DNA from: Primorskyibacter aestuariivivens
GTDB taxonomy: Bacteria; Pseudomonadota; Alphaproteobacteria; Rhodobacterales; Rhodobacteraceae
NCBI RefSeq assembly: GCF_028023675.1
Contig: NZ_JAQIOZ010000001.1
Location: 124,001 to 188,000 of the forward strand
Direction: 5' to 3'
DNA: 64,000 bases
Shown: in pieces, positions 5,960 to 15,190 of the stretch
Layout: every line of letters starts with the position of its first letter
Numbering within the stretch: position 1 is the stretch's first letter
Made by a program: the position numbers and the translations under genes
The notes under the pieces: generated by a model
The model's input: only the letters and a program-made list of their open reading frames with translations
Told to the model about the DNA's origin: nothing
The model's database searches: none

Positions 5960-8304
5960 AGATTTCCCTGCATATCGGGCCGGATTTCTGGGCGGCGTCG
6001 CGGCTTCAGGACGTGTTGGCCGCCAAGCGCAAGCAATTGCTGGGCAAGGGCGTGCTCTTTGCACGTACCCCGGGGGCTAAGAACCATACAAGACTGTTCA
6101 TGGCCGCCTCGGACCCGGACGCGGTGGATATGCTGCGCTTTAACCGTGGCTTCATCACTGCAGAGAAACAGGCCACGCTGCGCGAGGACGTCATCGGCTC
6201 GCTGAAAAAGGAAGTCGAGACCCACAACCCCGATCACCTGATCCTCTCAGCGCATCAGCTTGGAACGGCGCTGCTCTCGACCAGCGAATTGGAGCGGCTG
6301 CGCGATATGCTGGCCCCGCTGTCGGACGATATCACCGTGATCGCCCATGTGGACGAGCCCGCCCGCATGCTGGCGCGACACTACACCGGCCAGGTCGCGG
6401 ATGGGCGCATGCGCCCGGTCGAGATGGAGTTGCAGCTTGCTGAGCGGGGAGAAGACTGGTGGCAATATGCGATGGCCACCCGCCCCAAATCGGACCCCGC
6501 GGCGGGGATGTTTCCCGAGGTGCAGATGGTGCCGCCCTGGCTCGACCTCAAGGCGCTGGTGACGCATTGGGACACGGTGTTTGGCGCGGACAAGCTGCAA
6601 CTGCACTCTTTCGACATGACCGATTGGTGCAGCGAGAGCGTCACCGATGAGATTTGCGCCAGCTTTGGAATCGACACCCAGATCGGCAAGGCGGACCCGG
6701 CCAGACCGCCCCGTCCCGCCCCGGATGAGGGCGTGGAACGCGCCCGCGCCTTCAATGACATGCTGCTGCGGCTCTTGGCGAAGCGAAAGCATATCGTGCC
6801 GCGCCAGCTCTGGAAGCGCCTCTTGCGCGAAATGCAGGTGGAGGGCCCCGCGCTCTGTGCCGGTCAGCTTGCTCCGGTGGCCGAGCGGTTTCGCGACGAC
6901 ATTGCCGATCTCTGTGACGCCCATCCGGGTCTCACCCGCGATCATATGGCCCCCGATGCCCCCCTGCCACGCTGGCAGGCCACGGAGATGACGGGCGGCT
7001 TTCGCGCGTCGCAATACCTGCTGGCCGCGATGTCGCGGATCAAGGCCACCACGCGCGAGGAAAAGCGCAGCAAGCAGGGGGACATCGACACGCTGCAGGC
7101 CGCCGAAGACATTCCCGGCCTGTCGAAACAGGCGGCCCGCGTGATGCCGACACTGGCCAAGCAGAAATTCGTTCAGCTGCGCGGCGGGCCTTTTGCGCCA
7201 CATAACCGCCTTGGCGCGGTCAATGAGGAAGAGCTGGCCGCCGCCTATACGCCCATCACGCCACGCCTTCTGCATGAGGGCAATTCTGGCAATGTGATCG
7301 TCGGCTGCATGAAGAACGAGGCCCCCTATATCCTGGAATGGGTGGCCTATCACCGGGCCATCGGGGTGGATAATTTCCTGATCTACACCAATGGCTGCGA
7401 GGACGGGACAGACGAAATCCTCCAGCGGTTGCAAGAGCTTGGCCATATCCAGCACCGTGATAACGAAGGCTGGAAAGGCAAATCCCCGCAGCAATACGCG
7501 CTGAATGAATCGCTCAAGGAACCGATGATCCAGAACGCCGAATGGATCATCCATATCGACGTGGACGAGTTCATGAATGTGCGCATGGGCAATGGCACCC
7601 TGCCGGAATTCCTCGCCCATGTGCCGGACGCCACGAATGTTGCCATGACCTGGCGGCTGTTTGGACATAACGGCGTGACGCGGCTGGCCGATGACTTCGT
7701 GATCGAACAATTCGACACCTGCGCGCCGAAACATTGCCCCAAACCGCACACCGCCTGGGGCTTCAAGACCATGGTCAAGAATATCGGCGCCTACGAAAAA
7801 CTCTCCTGCCATCGCCCGAACAAGCTGATCGCTGGGATGGAGGACAAGGTGAATTGGGTCAATGGCTCGGGCCGCCCCATGGGCGATGAGGTCAAGACAA
7901 ACGGCTGGCGCAATTCCAAGCGCTCCATCGGCTATGACCTCTTGCAGCTCAACCACTACGCGCTGCGCTCGGCCGAAAGTTTCCTGATCAAACGGCAGCG
8001 CGGCCGCGCGCTGCATGTGAACCGGACAATTGGGCTGAATTACTGGATTCGCATGGATTGGAGCGATGTGCGCGACATCACGATCAAGCGCAACACGCCC
8101 CGCGTCCGCGCCGAATATGACCGGCTGATGGCCGATCCGGTGCTTAAGACATGGCACCAAAAGGGGCTCGACTGGCACCGCGCCAAGGCCGACGAACTGC
8201 ATGCCATGCCGGAATTCCAAGATCTCTACGCCCAGGCCGTGGGGCTGAAGCTGAACGAGACGGAGCGCGCCGCCTATGCGCTGGCGCTGGACATGGAAAG
8301 CTGA
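5956..8304 (+). CDS. Fusion: sulfotransferase-like N-terminal half plus GT2 C-terminal half
   Basis: A 782-residue two-domain protein. Residues 1 to about 300 follow the plan of sulfotransferase-like proteins (SLHIGPDFWAASRLQDVLA ... HLILSAHQLG ... ITVIAHVDEPARMLARHYTG). However, the P-loop Lys-[Thr/Ser]-Gly-Thr is replaced by PDFWAAS and the usual RRQDD-type motif reads AHVDEPAR, so PAPS chemistry may be lost. Residues about 300-440 are a linker region with basic helices. From about residue 446 a complete GT2 domain begins (VIVGCMKNEAPYILEWVAYH, HIDVDEFMN, LNHYALRSAESFLIKRQRG). It lies in the ATGA-linked cluster, preceded by a stand-alone sulfotransferase that has the intact P-loop. Catalysis by the N-terminal half is doubtful; catalysis by the C-terminal half is likely. 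Confidence 0.8.
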   Translation: MKISLHIGPDFWAASRLQDVLAAKRKQLLGKGVLFARTPGAKNHTRLFMAASDPDAVDMLRFNRGFITAEKQATLREDVIGSLKKEVETHNPDHLILSAHQLGTALLSTSELERLRDMLAPLSDDITVIAHVDEPARMLARHYTGQVADGRMRPVEMELQLAERGEDWWQYAMATRPKSDPAAGMFPEVQMVPPWLDLKALVTHWDTVFGADKLQLHSFDMTDWCSESVTDEICASFGIDTQIGKADPARPPRPAPDEGVERARAFNDMLLRLLAKRKHIVPRQLWKRLLREMQVEGPALCAGQLAPVAERFRDDIADLCDAHPGLTRDHMAPDAPLPRWQATEMTGGFRASQYLLAAMSRIKATTREEKRSKQGDIDTLQAAEDIPGLSKQAARVMPTLAKQKFVQLRGGPFAPHNRLGAVNEEELAAAYTPITPRLLHEGNSGNVIVGCMKNEAPYILEWVAYHRAIGVDNFLIYTNGCEDGTDEILQRLQELGHIQHRDNEGWKGKSPQQYALNESLKEPMIQNAEWIIHIDVDEFMNVRMGNGTLPEFLAHVPDATNVAMTWRLFGHNGVTRLADDFVIEQFDTCAPKHCPKPHTAWGFKTMVKNIGAYEKLSCHRPNKLIAGMEDKVNWVNGSGRPMGDEVKTNGWRNSKRSIGYDLLQLNHYALRSAESFLIKRQRGRALHVNRTIGLNYWIRMDWSDVRDITIKRNTPRVRAEYDRLMADPVLKTWHQKGLDWHRAKADELHAMPEFQDLYAQAVGLKLNETERAAYALALDMES

Positions 8305-9353
8305 TGCGCGCCACGGCCGTCCTTTGCCTGCGTGACGAGGGCGCGTTCCTGCTGGACTGGCTGGCCCATCATCGGGCGGTGGGCTTCACGGATTTCGTGA
8401 TCTGCACAAATGATTGCAGCGATGGCACAGACGCCATGTGTGACCGGCTGGCCGACTTGGGCGGGGTCACACATATCCGCAATGACGGGCCTTATGACAA
8501 GGGTGGCATCCAGTTCACCGGGCTCAAGCTGGCGAGCAAGGAGAAAGCCGTGCGGCAGGCCGATTGGCTGTTGCCGCTGGATATAGATGAATTTGTCAAT
8601 ATCCATGCGGGCGATCACCGGTTGGAGGACCTGATCGCCGCCCTGCCCGACGCCACGGCCATCACGCTGACCTGGCGGCTGTTTGGCAATGGCGGCGAGA
8701 TCCCGTATCGCGACGCGCCGGTGCCCGAGGTGTTTACCCGCGCCGCGCCGGTCAGGATGTACTGGCCCTGGCGGTCGGCCATGTTCAAGACGCTCTATCG
8801 CAATGACAAGACCTATCGCCAGTTGGGTGTGCACCGCCCACGCAATCCCAAGCCCGAGAAACTGGACGGCGCCCGTTGGTTTGACGGCGCGGGACGGGAG
8901 TTGGACGCGCAGTTTCGGGAAAGACGGATTTTCTCCAATTATGGCCGGGACAATTACACGCTTGCGCAGTTGAACCACTACCCGCTGGGCGCGATGGAAA
9001 GCTATGTGCTCAAGGCCGCCCGCGGCCGCGCCGTGCATTCCGATCACATGCTCGGGCTGGATTATTGGGTCGAGCGGAATTTCAACAGTGACGAGGACCG
9101 CAGCATTCTGGCGCTGTCTGACGCTGTGGCCGTGGAACGCGCGGCACTGGCCGGTGATCCGGTGCTGGCCGATCTGCATGATCGCGCGGTGGCATGGCGG
9201 CACCGCCGGTTTGCCGAACTGATGGAGGAAGAGCCCTACCGCGCGCTCTTTGGCCGGTTGCTCATGACACCACCCTCGATCCCGCTGCCCCGGCAATCCG
9301 CCCAAAAGCTGGTGGCCCATGCCCTGCGCGCCAAGGCCCGAAGCGAGGATTAA
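8304..9353 (+). CDS. Glycosyltransferase family 2 protein (PF13704 type)
   Basis: The last of the four clustered genes, 349 residues. It starts AVLCLRDEGAFLLDWLAHHR and has the acidic motif PLDIDEFVN (about residue 95) and LNHYPLGAMESYVLKAARG. All have direct counterparts in the GT at 4272 and the GT half of the 5956 fusion. After the motif both this protein and the fusion continue with RGRA..H and GL.YW, so these two are closer to each other than to the first. The start ATG overlaps the previous stop (TGATG). An open frame continues upstream but lies inside the previous gene. Its end overlaps the convergent lipoprotein gene by 4 bp. Confidence 0.85.
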   Translation: MRATAVLCLRDEGAFLLDWLAHHRAVGFTDFVICTNDCSDGTDAMCDRLADLGGVTHIRNDGPYDKGGIQFTGLKLASKEKAVRQADWLLPLDIDEFVNIHAGDHRLEDLIAALPDATAITLTWRLFGNGGEIPYRDAPVPEVFTRAAPVRMYWPWRSAMFKTLYRNDKTYRQLGVHRPRNPKPEKLDGARWFDGAGRELDAQFRERRIFSNYGRDNYTLAQLNHYPLGAMESYVLKAARGRAVHSDHMLGLDYWVERNFNSDEDRSILALSDAVAVERAALAGDPVLADLHDRAVAWRHRRFAELMEEEPYRALFGRLLMTPPSIPLPRQSAQKLVAHALRAKARSED

Positions 9354-9958
9354 AGCCCGTTCAGCGCGCGCGCCTTGTTCTCGGCCTGCCAGGCGCGCAC
9401 CGCCTCCAGCGTTTCCCAACGATAGCGCGGATCATCCACCACCCGCGCATACCAGAGTCGCCCCTGCCCTATGCGCCACGGGTCCAGCAATACGCCGCTC
9501 TGCATCACCTGTCCCTTGGCCGTCATGATGAGCGAGACATGCTCCAGCGAGACACTGCGCGCATTGGCCATGCCGACATGCAGATCCAGCGTGCGAAATC
9601 CTTCGACGCGCATCGCCTCGTGCAGGGCCGTGGCCCAATCGCGGCACACACCTTTTTCGCGGATGCCATGCACCACCTTGAAATTATGGGCCAGCGGCGG
9701 ATCGACCACCTGCCAGCGCTGCGCCAGTTCCAGCGGGTAACGCACCGCAATCGTGGCCGCGCGGACCGCTTCCTTGCTGTCCACCCCCGGTCCCAGCGCC
9801 ATGAGCGCCGCGCTCACGCCCGCGATCTTGGCCTCGGGGGATTGGCCTTCGCCGCCGGTTTCACGACCTCGCGAACTTGCCTGCGGCGTGCCGGTTGACT
9901 GGCACCCCGCCAGCCCAAGTGCAGCCAGCCCCGCCAAAATCTGACGCCGTGATAGCAT
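9350..9958 (-). CDS. Transglutaminase-like lipoprotein
   Basis: A 202-residue predicted lipoprotein: twin-Arg-containing leader SRRQIL, hydrophobic stretch, and lipobox LAGC with Cys19 as lipidation site. The mature part has GVCRDWATALHEAM (Cys105), SLEHVSLIM (His140) and LLDPWR (Asp159). This Cys-His-Asp order and spacing is that of the transglutaminase-like/bacterial cysteine-protease fold. It may act on cell-wall or envelope peptides. It starts 4 bp after the ntrX stop, so it is likely the last gene of the ntrYX unit. Link to nitrogen regulation is by position only. The family call rests on the motif pattern, not on full-length similarity. Confidence 0.65.
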   Translation of the reverse strand: MLSRRQILAGLAALGLAGCQSTGTPQASSRGRETGGEGQSPEAKIAGVSAALMALGPGVDSKEAVRAATIAVRYPLELAQRWQVVDPPLAHNFKVVHGIREKGVCRDWATALHEAMRVEGFRTLDLHVGMANARSVSLEHVSLIMTAKGQVMQSGVLLDPWRIGQGRLWYARVVDDPRYRWETLEAVRAWQAENKARALNGL

Positions 9959-9962
9959 CCGA

Positions 9963-11378
9963 TCAGCCCGCCTGCGCCGTGTGCTCTTCGTCCAGCCGGG
10001 CGACCCGCGCGCCGGACTTGGCCGAGGTCACCACGCCCAGCGATTTCAGCTTGCGGTGCAGCGCCGAGCGCTCCATCCCGACAAAGGACGCGGTACGGGA
10101 GATATTGCCGCCAAACCGGTTGATCTGGGTCAGCAGGTATTCGCGTTCGAACGCCTCGCGCGCCTCGCGCAGGGGCAGCGTCGCCAGCGTCCCTGCCAGC
10201 ACGACGCGGCCATCCTCTTCGGTGGCCGGAGCATCCTGGGGCAGTTCGCGCGCCTCGATCTCGCCTGTGCCGTCGCCCAGGATCAGCACCCGTTCGATCA
10301 GGTTCTTGAGCTGGCGCACATTGCCCGGCCAGGTCATGGTTTGCATCAGCGCAACCGCCTCTTCGCTCAGGCTGCGCATCGGCAGGCCCTGCGCTTCGTT
10401 ACAGGCGCGGATGAAGTATTCGGCCAATACCGGGATATCCTCGCGCCGTTCTTCGAGCGACGGCACGGCAATCGGCACCACGTTGAGACGGTGATACAGC
10501 TCCTGCCGGAAGCGCTCGGCAGCAATCTCCTGTTCCAGATCGCGGTTGGTCGAGGAAATGACCCGCAGGTCGACCCGCACCTTGTCCGCGCCGCCCACCC
10601 GGGTGAATTGCTGGTCCACCAGCACACGCAGGATCTTGGATTGGGTGCCCAGTGGCATATCCGCCACCTCGTCGAAATAGACCACGCCGCCATGGGCCTG
10701 TTCCAGCAGCCCCGGCTCAACGCCGCGCTCCGGGGTTTCGCGGCCAAACAGCAGCTCTTCCATGGTCTCGGGCTCGATCGAGGCGCAGTTCACGGTGACA
10801 AAAGGCGCATCCGCCCGGCCCGAATTGGCATGGATGTAGCGCGCCGCCACTTCCTTGCCGCAGCCCGCAGGCCCGGTGAGCATCACCCGCCCGTTGGATT
10901 TGGTGACCTTGTCCAACTGCCCGATCAGCGCGCGGAAAGACGCGCTTTCGCCCACCATTTCGGCGGCGGCGGTATCCTTGCGCTTGAGCTGCTGGTTCTC
11001 CTGCCGCAGGCGCGCGGTTTCCATCGCACGGCGGATCACCACCAGAAGCTGGTCGATATTGAAGGGCTTTTCGATAAAGTCGTAAGCGCCCTGTTTGATC
11101 GCCGCAACCGCGATCTCGATATTGCCATGGCCGGAGATGATCACCACCGGAATTTCGGGGTTGTCGCGCTTGACGGTCTTGAGGATATCGATCCCGTCCA
11201 TACGGCTGTCCTTGAGCCAGATATCGAGGATCATCAGCGCAGGCGGCTCATCATTCAGCGCGGCCATGCATTCATCCGACCCGCCGGCCAGCCGGGTGGT
11301 GAAGCCTTCGTCTTCCAGGATATCCCCGATCAATTCCCGGATATCACGTTCATCATCAACAATCAGAATATCGCCCAT
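9963..11378 (-). CDS. ntrX: Nitrogen-regulation response regulator NtrX
   Basis: 471 residues: receiver domain with phospho-acceptor Asp52 (MILDIWLKDS), AAA+ domain with Walker A GPAGCGKE (about 169-176) and Walker B VVYFDE (about 232-237), and C-terminal Fis-type helix-turn-helix (GGNISRTASFVGMERSALHR). The loop that should read GAFTGA is replaced (LFGRETPERGVEPG), so it should not engage sigma-54. It is the partner of the NtrY kinase, whose gene ends just upstream and overlaps the earlier in-frame ATG. I chose the second ATG because AAGGGGAC precedes it and the protein then begins at the receiver domain (MGDILIVDDE). NtrYX responds to redox and nitrogen cues in related bacteria. Confidence 0.93.
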   Translation of the reverse strand: MGDILIVDDERDIRELIGDILEDEGFTTRLAGGSDECMAALNDEPPALMILDIWLKDSRMDGIDILKTVKRDNPEIPVVIISGHGNIEIAVAAIKQGAYDFIEKPFNIDQLLVVIRRAMETARLRQENQQLKRKDTAAAEMVGESASFRALIGQLDKVTKSNGRVMLTGPAGCGKEVAARYIHANSGRADAPFVTVNCASIEPETMEELLFGRETPERGVEPGLLEQAHGGVVYFDEVADMPLGTQSKILRVLVDQQFTRVGGADKVRVDLRVISSTNRDLEQEIAAERFRQELYHRLNVVPIAVPSLEERREDIPVLAEYFIRACNEAQGLPMRSLSEEAVALMQTMTWPGNVRQLKNLIERVLILGDGTGEIEARELPQDAPATEEDGRVVLAGTLATLPLREAREAFEREYLLTQINRFGGNISRTASFVGMERSALHRKLKSLGVVTSAKSGARVARLDEEHTAQAG

Positions 11379-11391
11379 CTGCTCGGTCCCC

Positions 11392-13716
11392 TTATTCCTC
11401 TTCACGCATCAAAACAGTTTCGAATTCCCGGCCTGCCGCCAGCGGAAGGCGGATCACCGCCATGGCGCCCGCATTTGGCTGGCCCTCGAATTGCGGCGCA
11501 TCCTCAAGCGCGAGAGTGCCGCCATGTTCCTCGATAATCTTTTTCACAATGGGCAGGCCCAGACCGGTGCCCTTGTCCCGTGTCGTGACATAAGGCTCAA
11601 AGAGCCGCGCCCGGTCTTCGGGCAGGCCGATGCCATTGTCCATGATACGGATCAGTGCCTGCGCCCCATCGGCGGCACAGTCCACGCGGATCATCGGGCT
11701 GTGCCCCTCAGGCGCGCCGCGTTCCTGCAAGCTCTCAATCGCCTCGCCCGCGTTCTTGATCAGGTTGGTCAGGGCCTGGCTGATCATGGTGGCGTCCAGA
11801 TCAGCCATCAGCGCGTCATCCGGCAGGTCCACATCGAAGCGCACATCGGGCTGGCCGCTTTCCTGCAAAAGCACCGCGCCGCGCAACAGCTCGACCACGT
11901 CCTCGGGCGCGCGTTCCGGTTCCGGCATGCGGGCGAATTTCGAAAACTCGTCCACGATACGGCGCAGGTCATTGGTCTGGCGCACGATCACCCCGGTCAA
12001 CTCGTCGAGCTTGTCGGCGTTTTCCGCGTCCATCTGGCGCCCGAATTTGCGCTTGATCCGTTCGGCAGATAGCTGGATCGGCGTCAGCGGGTTCTTGATC
12101 TCATGCGCGATGCGCCGCGCCACGTCGCCCCAGGCGGCCATGCGCTGTGCGGCCACCAGATCGGAGACATCGTCAAAGGCCACGACATAGCCCTCAAGAC
12201 TGTCATCCTCGCGCCGCCGTGTGGACATGCGCACCAGCAGGTTTTCCTGCCGCCCCTCGCGGACGACCTTGACCTCTTGCTGCACCACTTCGCGGTCTTC
12301 CCCGGCGAGCATCTCGAAGAGCGGGCCAAATTCCGGCACCGCCACGCCAACCGGCACCGACTGACGATCTTCATACCAGCCTAGAAGCCGTTCGGCAGAA
12401 CGGTTCACAAAGGACACGCGGCCATCCGCGTCCAGCCCCACAACGCCCGATGTGACCGAGGTCAGAACGGAGTCGAACAACCGCCGCCGCCGCTCGATCT
12501 GGCGGGTATTGTCCAAAAGCGCCTCGCGCTGGCCCTTGAGCTGGCGGGTCATCTGGTTGAAGTAGCGGCCCAGCATCGCGATCTCGTCATCGCCGTCTTC
12601 CTCGACCACCTGCACATCCAGATCGCCGCCGCCCACGCGCTGCGCCGCGCCGGTCAGACGCCCAACGGGGCGCGACAGACGTTCGGCAAACCACAGGCCC
12701 AGCCAGATCGACGCCAGCACCAGAAGCAGCGCAAAGCCCAGATAGATCAGTGCGAAATCAAAAAGCCGCCGCCCCCGTTCGCTTTCCTGCTGCTGGTAGA
12801 AACGCGCGGTTTGTTGTGTGTCATCCAGCAGGTTCAGCAGATCGCCATTCACCACGCGGCTGATATAGAGATAGCGGTCGGTGAAGCGCTGCAGCGGCAC
12901 GATGGCGCGAAACTCGCCATTGTCCCAATCCTCGATCAGGGTCAGACCGTCCTCGCCCCGGCTAATGGCGATCTGCGCCTCGGTGGGCCGTTCGAAATCA
13001 AACAAGTAGGAGCGCTCGCCGCGCGCGCGCAATTCGCCCGTGCCATCGATCAGATAGGCTTCGCGCAACCCCCGCTGGACCAACGCCTGACCATCGGTCA
13101 GCACCTTGCGCAGATTGGTTGTCGGATCGCGCTGCACCGCAATACGCTGGGCATCGATATAGCGGGCCAGCGCGATGGCATCCTCGGAAAGGTCCTGACG
13201 CTGTTCTTCCTGATAGGCCTCGGCCGCCGAAAGCGACGCCCCCACCACCTGCCGGACGCGGTCGGAAAACCAAGTCTCCAGCCCGATATTGATGGTCAGG
13301 ACGGCAAAAACCGCCACCGTCACCGTCGGGATCAGCGCCATGAGCGCGAATACACCGGTCAGGCGCAGGTGCAGCCGCGATCCCGCCGAGCGCGCGCGCC
13401 GCGCCGCCACCATCTTGGCCACCCGCTGCAGCACCAGCGCGGCAATCAGCAGGACATAGACAAAGTCAGCCAGCAGGACGAGACGCAGGCCCGGCTCGGA
13501 CGCGCCCATATTGAGCGGCCCCATGACCATGAAGGTCGCAAAGGCCAGCAGCGGGCCCAGAACAACCAGCCCCAGCGTCACCGCGTTCTGCACACGGCGC
13601 AACCGGCGCAAGCGGTTCAGCCGTTCCCAGCCGCGCAAACGCTTGGGCGGTTTTTTGCCACCAGAACCGATCCCGGACCGGTAATCACGTGTCGAAGTAT
13701 GTGCCCCAGTGGCCAC
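11392..13716 (-). CDS. ntrY: Membrane sensor histidine kinase NtrY
   Basis: 774 residues, the normal NtrY size. A basic N-terminal tail is followed by hydrophobic helices (about residues 43-65, 80-100, 118-145), a periplasmic sensing stretch, a further helix near 310-330, a HAMP linker (RLSRPVGRLTGAAQRVGGGDL), a PAS domain (DSVLTSVTSGVVGLDADGRV), the dimerisation/phosphorylation box [13 protein letters not shown] (His about residue 538) and an ATPase domain (RDKGTGLGLPIVKKIIEEHG). It phosphorylates NtrX. About 110 bp separate it from the ntrC stop, enough for a separate promoter; that gap contains the GTCGC-TTGC-GCGAC inverted repeat. Confidence 0.95.
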   Translation of the reverse strand: MATGAHTSTRDYRSGIGSGGKKPPKRLRGWERLNRLRRLRRVQNAVTLGLVVLGPLLAFATFMVMGPLNMGASEPGLRLVLLADFVYVLLIAALVLQRVAKMVAARRARSAGSRLHLRLTGVFALMALIPTVTVAVFAVLTINIGLETWFSDRVRQVVGASLSAAEAYQEEQRQDLSEDAIALARYIDAQRIAVQRDPTTNLRKVLTDGQALVQRGLREAYLIDGTGELRARGERSYLFDFERPTEAQIAISRGEDGLTLIEDWDNGEFRAIVPLQRFTDRYLYISRVVNGDLLNLLDDTQQTARFYQQQESERGRRLFDFALIYLGFALLLVLASIWLGLWFAERLSRPVGRLTGAAQRVGGGDLDVQVVEEDGDDEIAMLGRYFNQMTRQLKGQREALLDNTRQIERRRRLFDSVLTSVTSGVVGLDADGRVSFVNRSAERLLGWYEDRQSVPVGVAVPEFGPLFEMLAGEDREVVQQEVKVVREGRQENLLVRMSTRRREDDSLEGYVVAFDDVSDLVAAQRMAAWGDVARRIAHEIKNPLTPIQLSAERIKRKFGRQMDAENADKLDELTGVIVRQTNDLRRIVDEFSKFARMPEPERAPEDVVELLRGAVLLQESGQPDVRFDVDLPDDALMADLDATMISQALTNLIKNAGEAIESLQERGAPEGHSPMIRVDCAADGAQALIRIMDNGIGLPEDRARLFEPYVTTRDKGTGLGLPIVKKIIEEHGGTLALEDAPQFEGQPNAGAMAVIRLPLAAGREFETVLMREEE

Positions 13717-13737
13717 AGACTGCCCTCGTCAAGATGT

Positions 13738-13751
13738 GTCGCTTGCGCGAC
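13738..13751. promoter_or_regulatory. Inverted repeat in the ntrC-ntrY gap
   Basis: GTCGC-TTGC-GCGAC is a perfect 5-bp dyad, about 22-35 bp before the ntrY start, in the only sizeable gap of the ntr cluster. It could be an operator or a small RNA hairpin. No known regulator is assigned. Confidence 0.3.
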
Positions 13752-13825
13752 GAACCGCCATATATTGTGGCACTCTCCAGCCGCAGCAGCTAAACTGCGG
13801 CATCGGGGCCACTCATGTGACAGTT

Positions 13826-15190
13826 TTACATCAACTTACGGCGTCGTGTCACGGGAATATCGAGGTCAGTGATTTTCTTACGCAGCGTATTGCGGTTGAT
13901 GCCCAGCAGTTCGGCGCATTTCGCCTGATTTCCGCCGGTGGCTTCCAGCGCAATCTCGATCAGCGGGAATTCAACCTCGCGCAGGATCCGCTGATAAAGA
14001 CCCGGCGGCGGCAGCATCGCCCCGTGCAGGTCGAAATAGCGCCGCAGGTGCCGCGCTACCGATGCACCCAGCTTTTCACTGTCCCCTCCGGACAGGACCG
14101 GCTCCATTTCGGGCTGATTGCCAAGAACCAGCTCAACCTCGGTGCGGGTGATCTCATCGGCGCGGCTGGTGAGCGACAGACGCCGCACCGCGTTTTCCAG
14201 CTGCCGCACATTGCCCGGCCAGCTATAGGCGCGGAACAGCTCGCGCGCCTCGTCCGACAGCCAGCGCTTGGGCGCGCCGTCGCGTTCGGCCCGGGCCAAG
14301 AAATGCTCGGTCAAAAGCGCTATATCCTCGACCCGTTCACGCAGCGACGGCACCGCAATCGACGCCCCCGACAGACGATAATAGAGGTCCTGCCGCACGC
14401 GGCCCTTGTCCAGAGCCTGCGCCAGATCCCCCTGCGACGTGGCCATGAAGCGTGGCACGTGATCACCCGGCGTGTCGATCATGCGCACGATGCGCGCCTG
14501 CACGTCATCGGGGATATCGGTGATCTCGTCGATCAGAAGCGTTCCGCCCTTGACCCGCGCCAGAACCCGCGCAGGCCCTTCGATGTCCTGTAGGTCCGCG
14601 CCAGTGACCGTCACAAAGGGGAGCGTCCGCCGGTCAGAGAAATCATGCAGGGCCCGCGCGATGAGCGATTTGCCCGTGCCGCTTTCCCCCGAGATCATCA
14701 CCGGCAGATCGGTGTTCATCACCCGCGCCACAAGCCGGTAAAGCGCCTGCATCACCGGCGTTTTGCCCACCAGCGGCAACTCGTCCGGCTGATCCGGGGT
14801 CTCCTCGCGGGGACGTGCCGGGGCGGTGCGCGTTTCCAGCGCCCGCGCGGTCCGTTTCATCAGGTCAGGCAGGTCAAAGGGTTTGGGCAGGTAATCATAG
14901 GCCTCGGCCTCGGCGGCCTGAATCGCCGTCATGATGGTGTTCTGCGCGGAAATCACGATCACCGGCAGGTCCGGACGATCCTCGCGGATCTTGGGCAGCA
15001 TCTCCAGCCCGTTTCCATCCGGCATGACCACGTCGGAAATGACCACGTCACCCTTGCCCTCGCCCACCCAGCGCATCAGCGTGGTCAGCGACGAGGTTGC
15101 ATGCACCTTGCATCCTGCCCGGGTCAACGCCTGGGTCAGAACCGTGCGAATTGTGCGGTCATCATCGGCAACAAGGATCGTGCCATCCAT
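13826..15190 (-). CDS. ntrC: Nitrogen regulator NtrC (Rhodobacter type, no GAFTGA)
   Basis: 454 residues: receiver with Asp53 ([11 protein letters not shown]), AAA+ domain with Walker A GESGTGKS (168-175) and Walker B GTLLIDE (about 216-222), then a Fis-like DNA-binding domain ([20 protein letters not shown]). Between Walker A and B the usual ELFGHEKGAFTGA region is shortened to [19 protein letters not shown], so the sigma-54 contact loop is missing. This matches Rhodobacter capsulatus NtrC, known to activate with the housekeeping sigma factor. Its start overlaps the ntrB stop by one base (TAATG). A plausible target site lies upstream of amt at 19550. Phosphorylated by NtrB under nitrogen limitation. 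Confidence 0.95.
   Translation of the reverse strand: MDGTILVADDDRTIRTVLTQALTRAGCKVHATSSLTTLMRWVGEGKGDVVISDVVMPDGNGLEMLPKIREDRPDLPVIVISAQNTIMTAIQAAEAEAYDYLPKPFDLPDLMKRTARALETRTAPARPREETPDQPDELPLVGKTPVMQALYRLVARVMNTDLPVMISGESGTGKSLIARALHDFSDRRTLPFVTVTGADLQDIEGPARVLARVKGGTLLIDEITDIPDDVQARIVRMIDTPGDHVPRFMATSQGDLAQALDKGRVRQDLYYRLSGASIAVPSLRERVEDIALLTEHFLARAERDGAPKRWLSDEARELFRAYSWPGNVRQLENAVRRLSLTSRADEITRTEVELVLGNQPEMEPVLSGGDSEKLGASVARHLRRYFDLHGAMLPPPGLYQRILREVEFPLIEIALEATGGNQAKCAELLGINRNTLRKKITDLDIPVTRRRKLM

Noticed and set aside
6247-8220. Long open frame (657 codons) antisense to the sulfotransferase-GT fusion
   Set aside because: It mirrors the codon bias of a well-supported gene, has no family motif and no ribosome site. 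High-GC genes commonly leave such open antisense frames.
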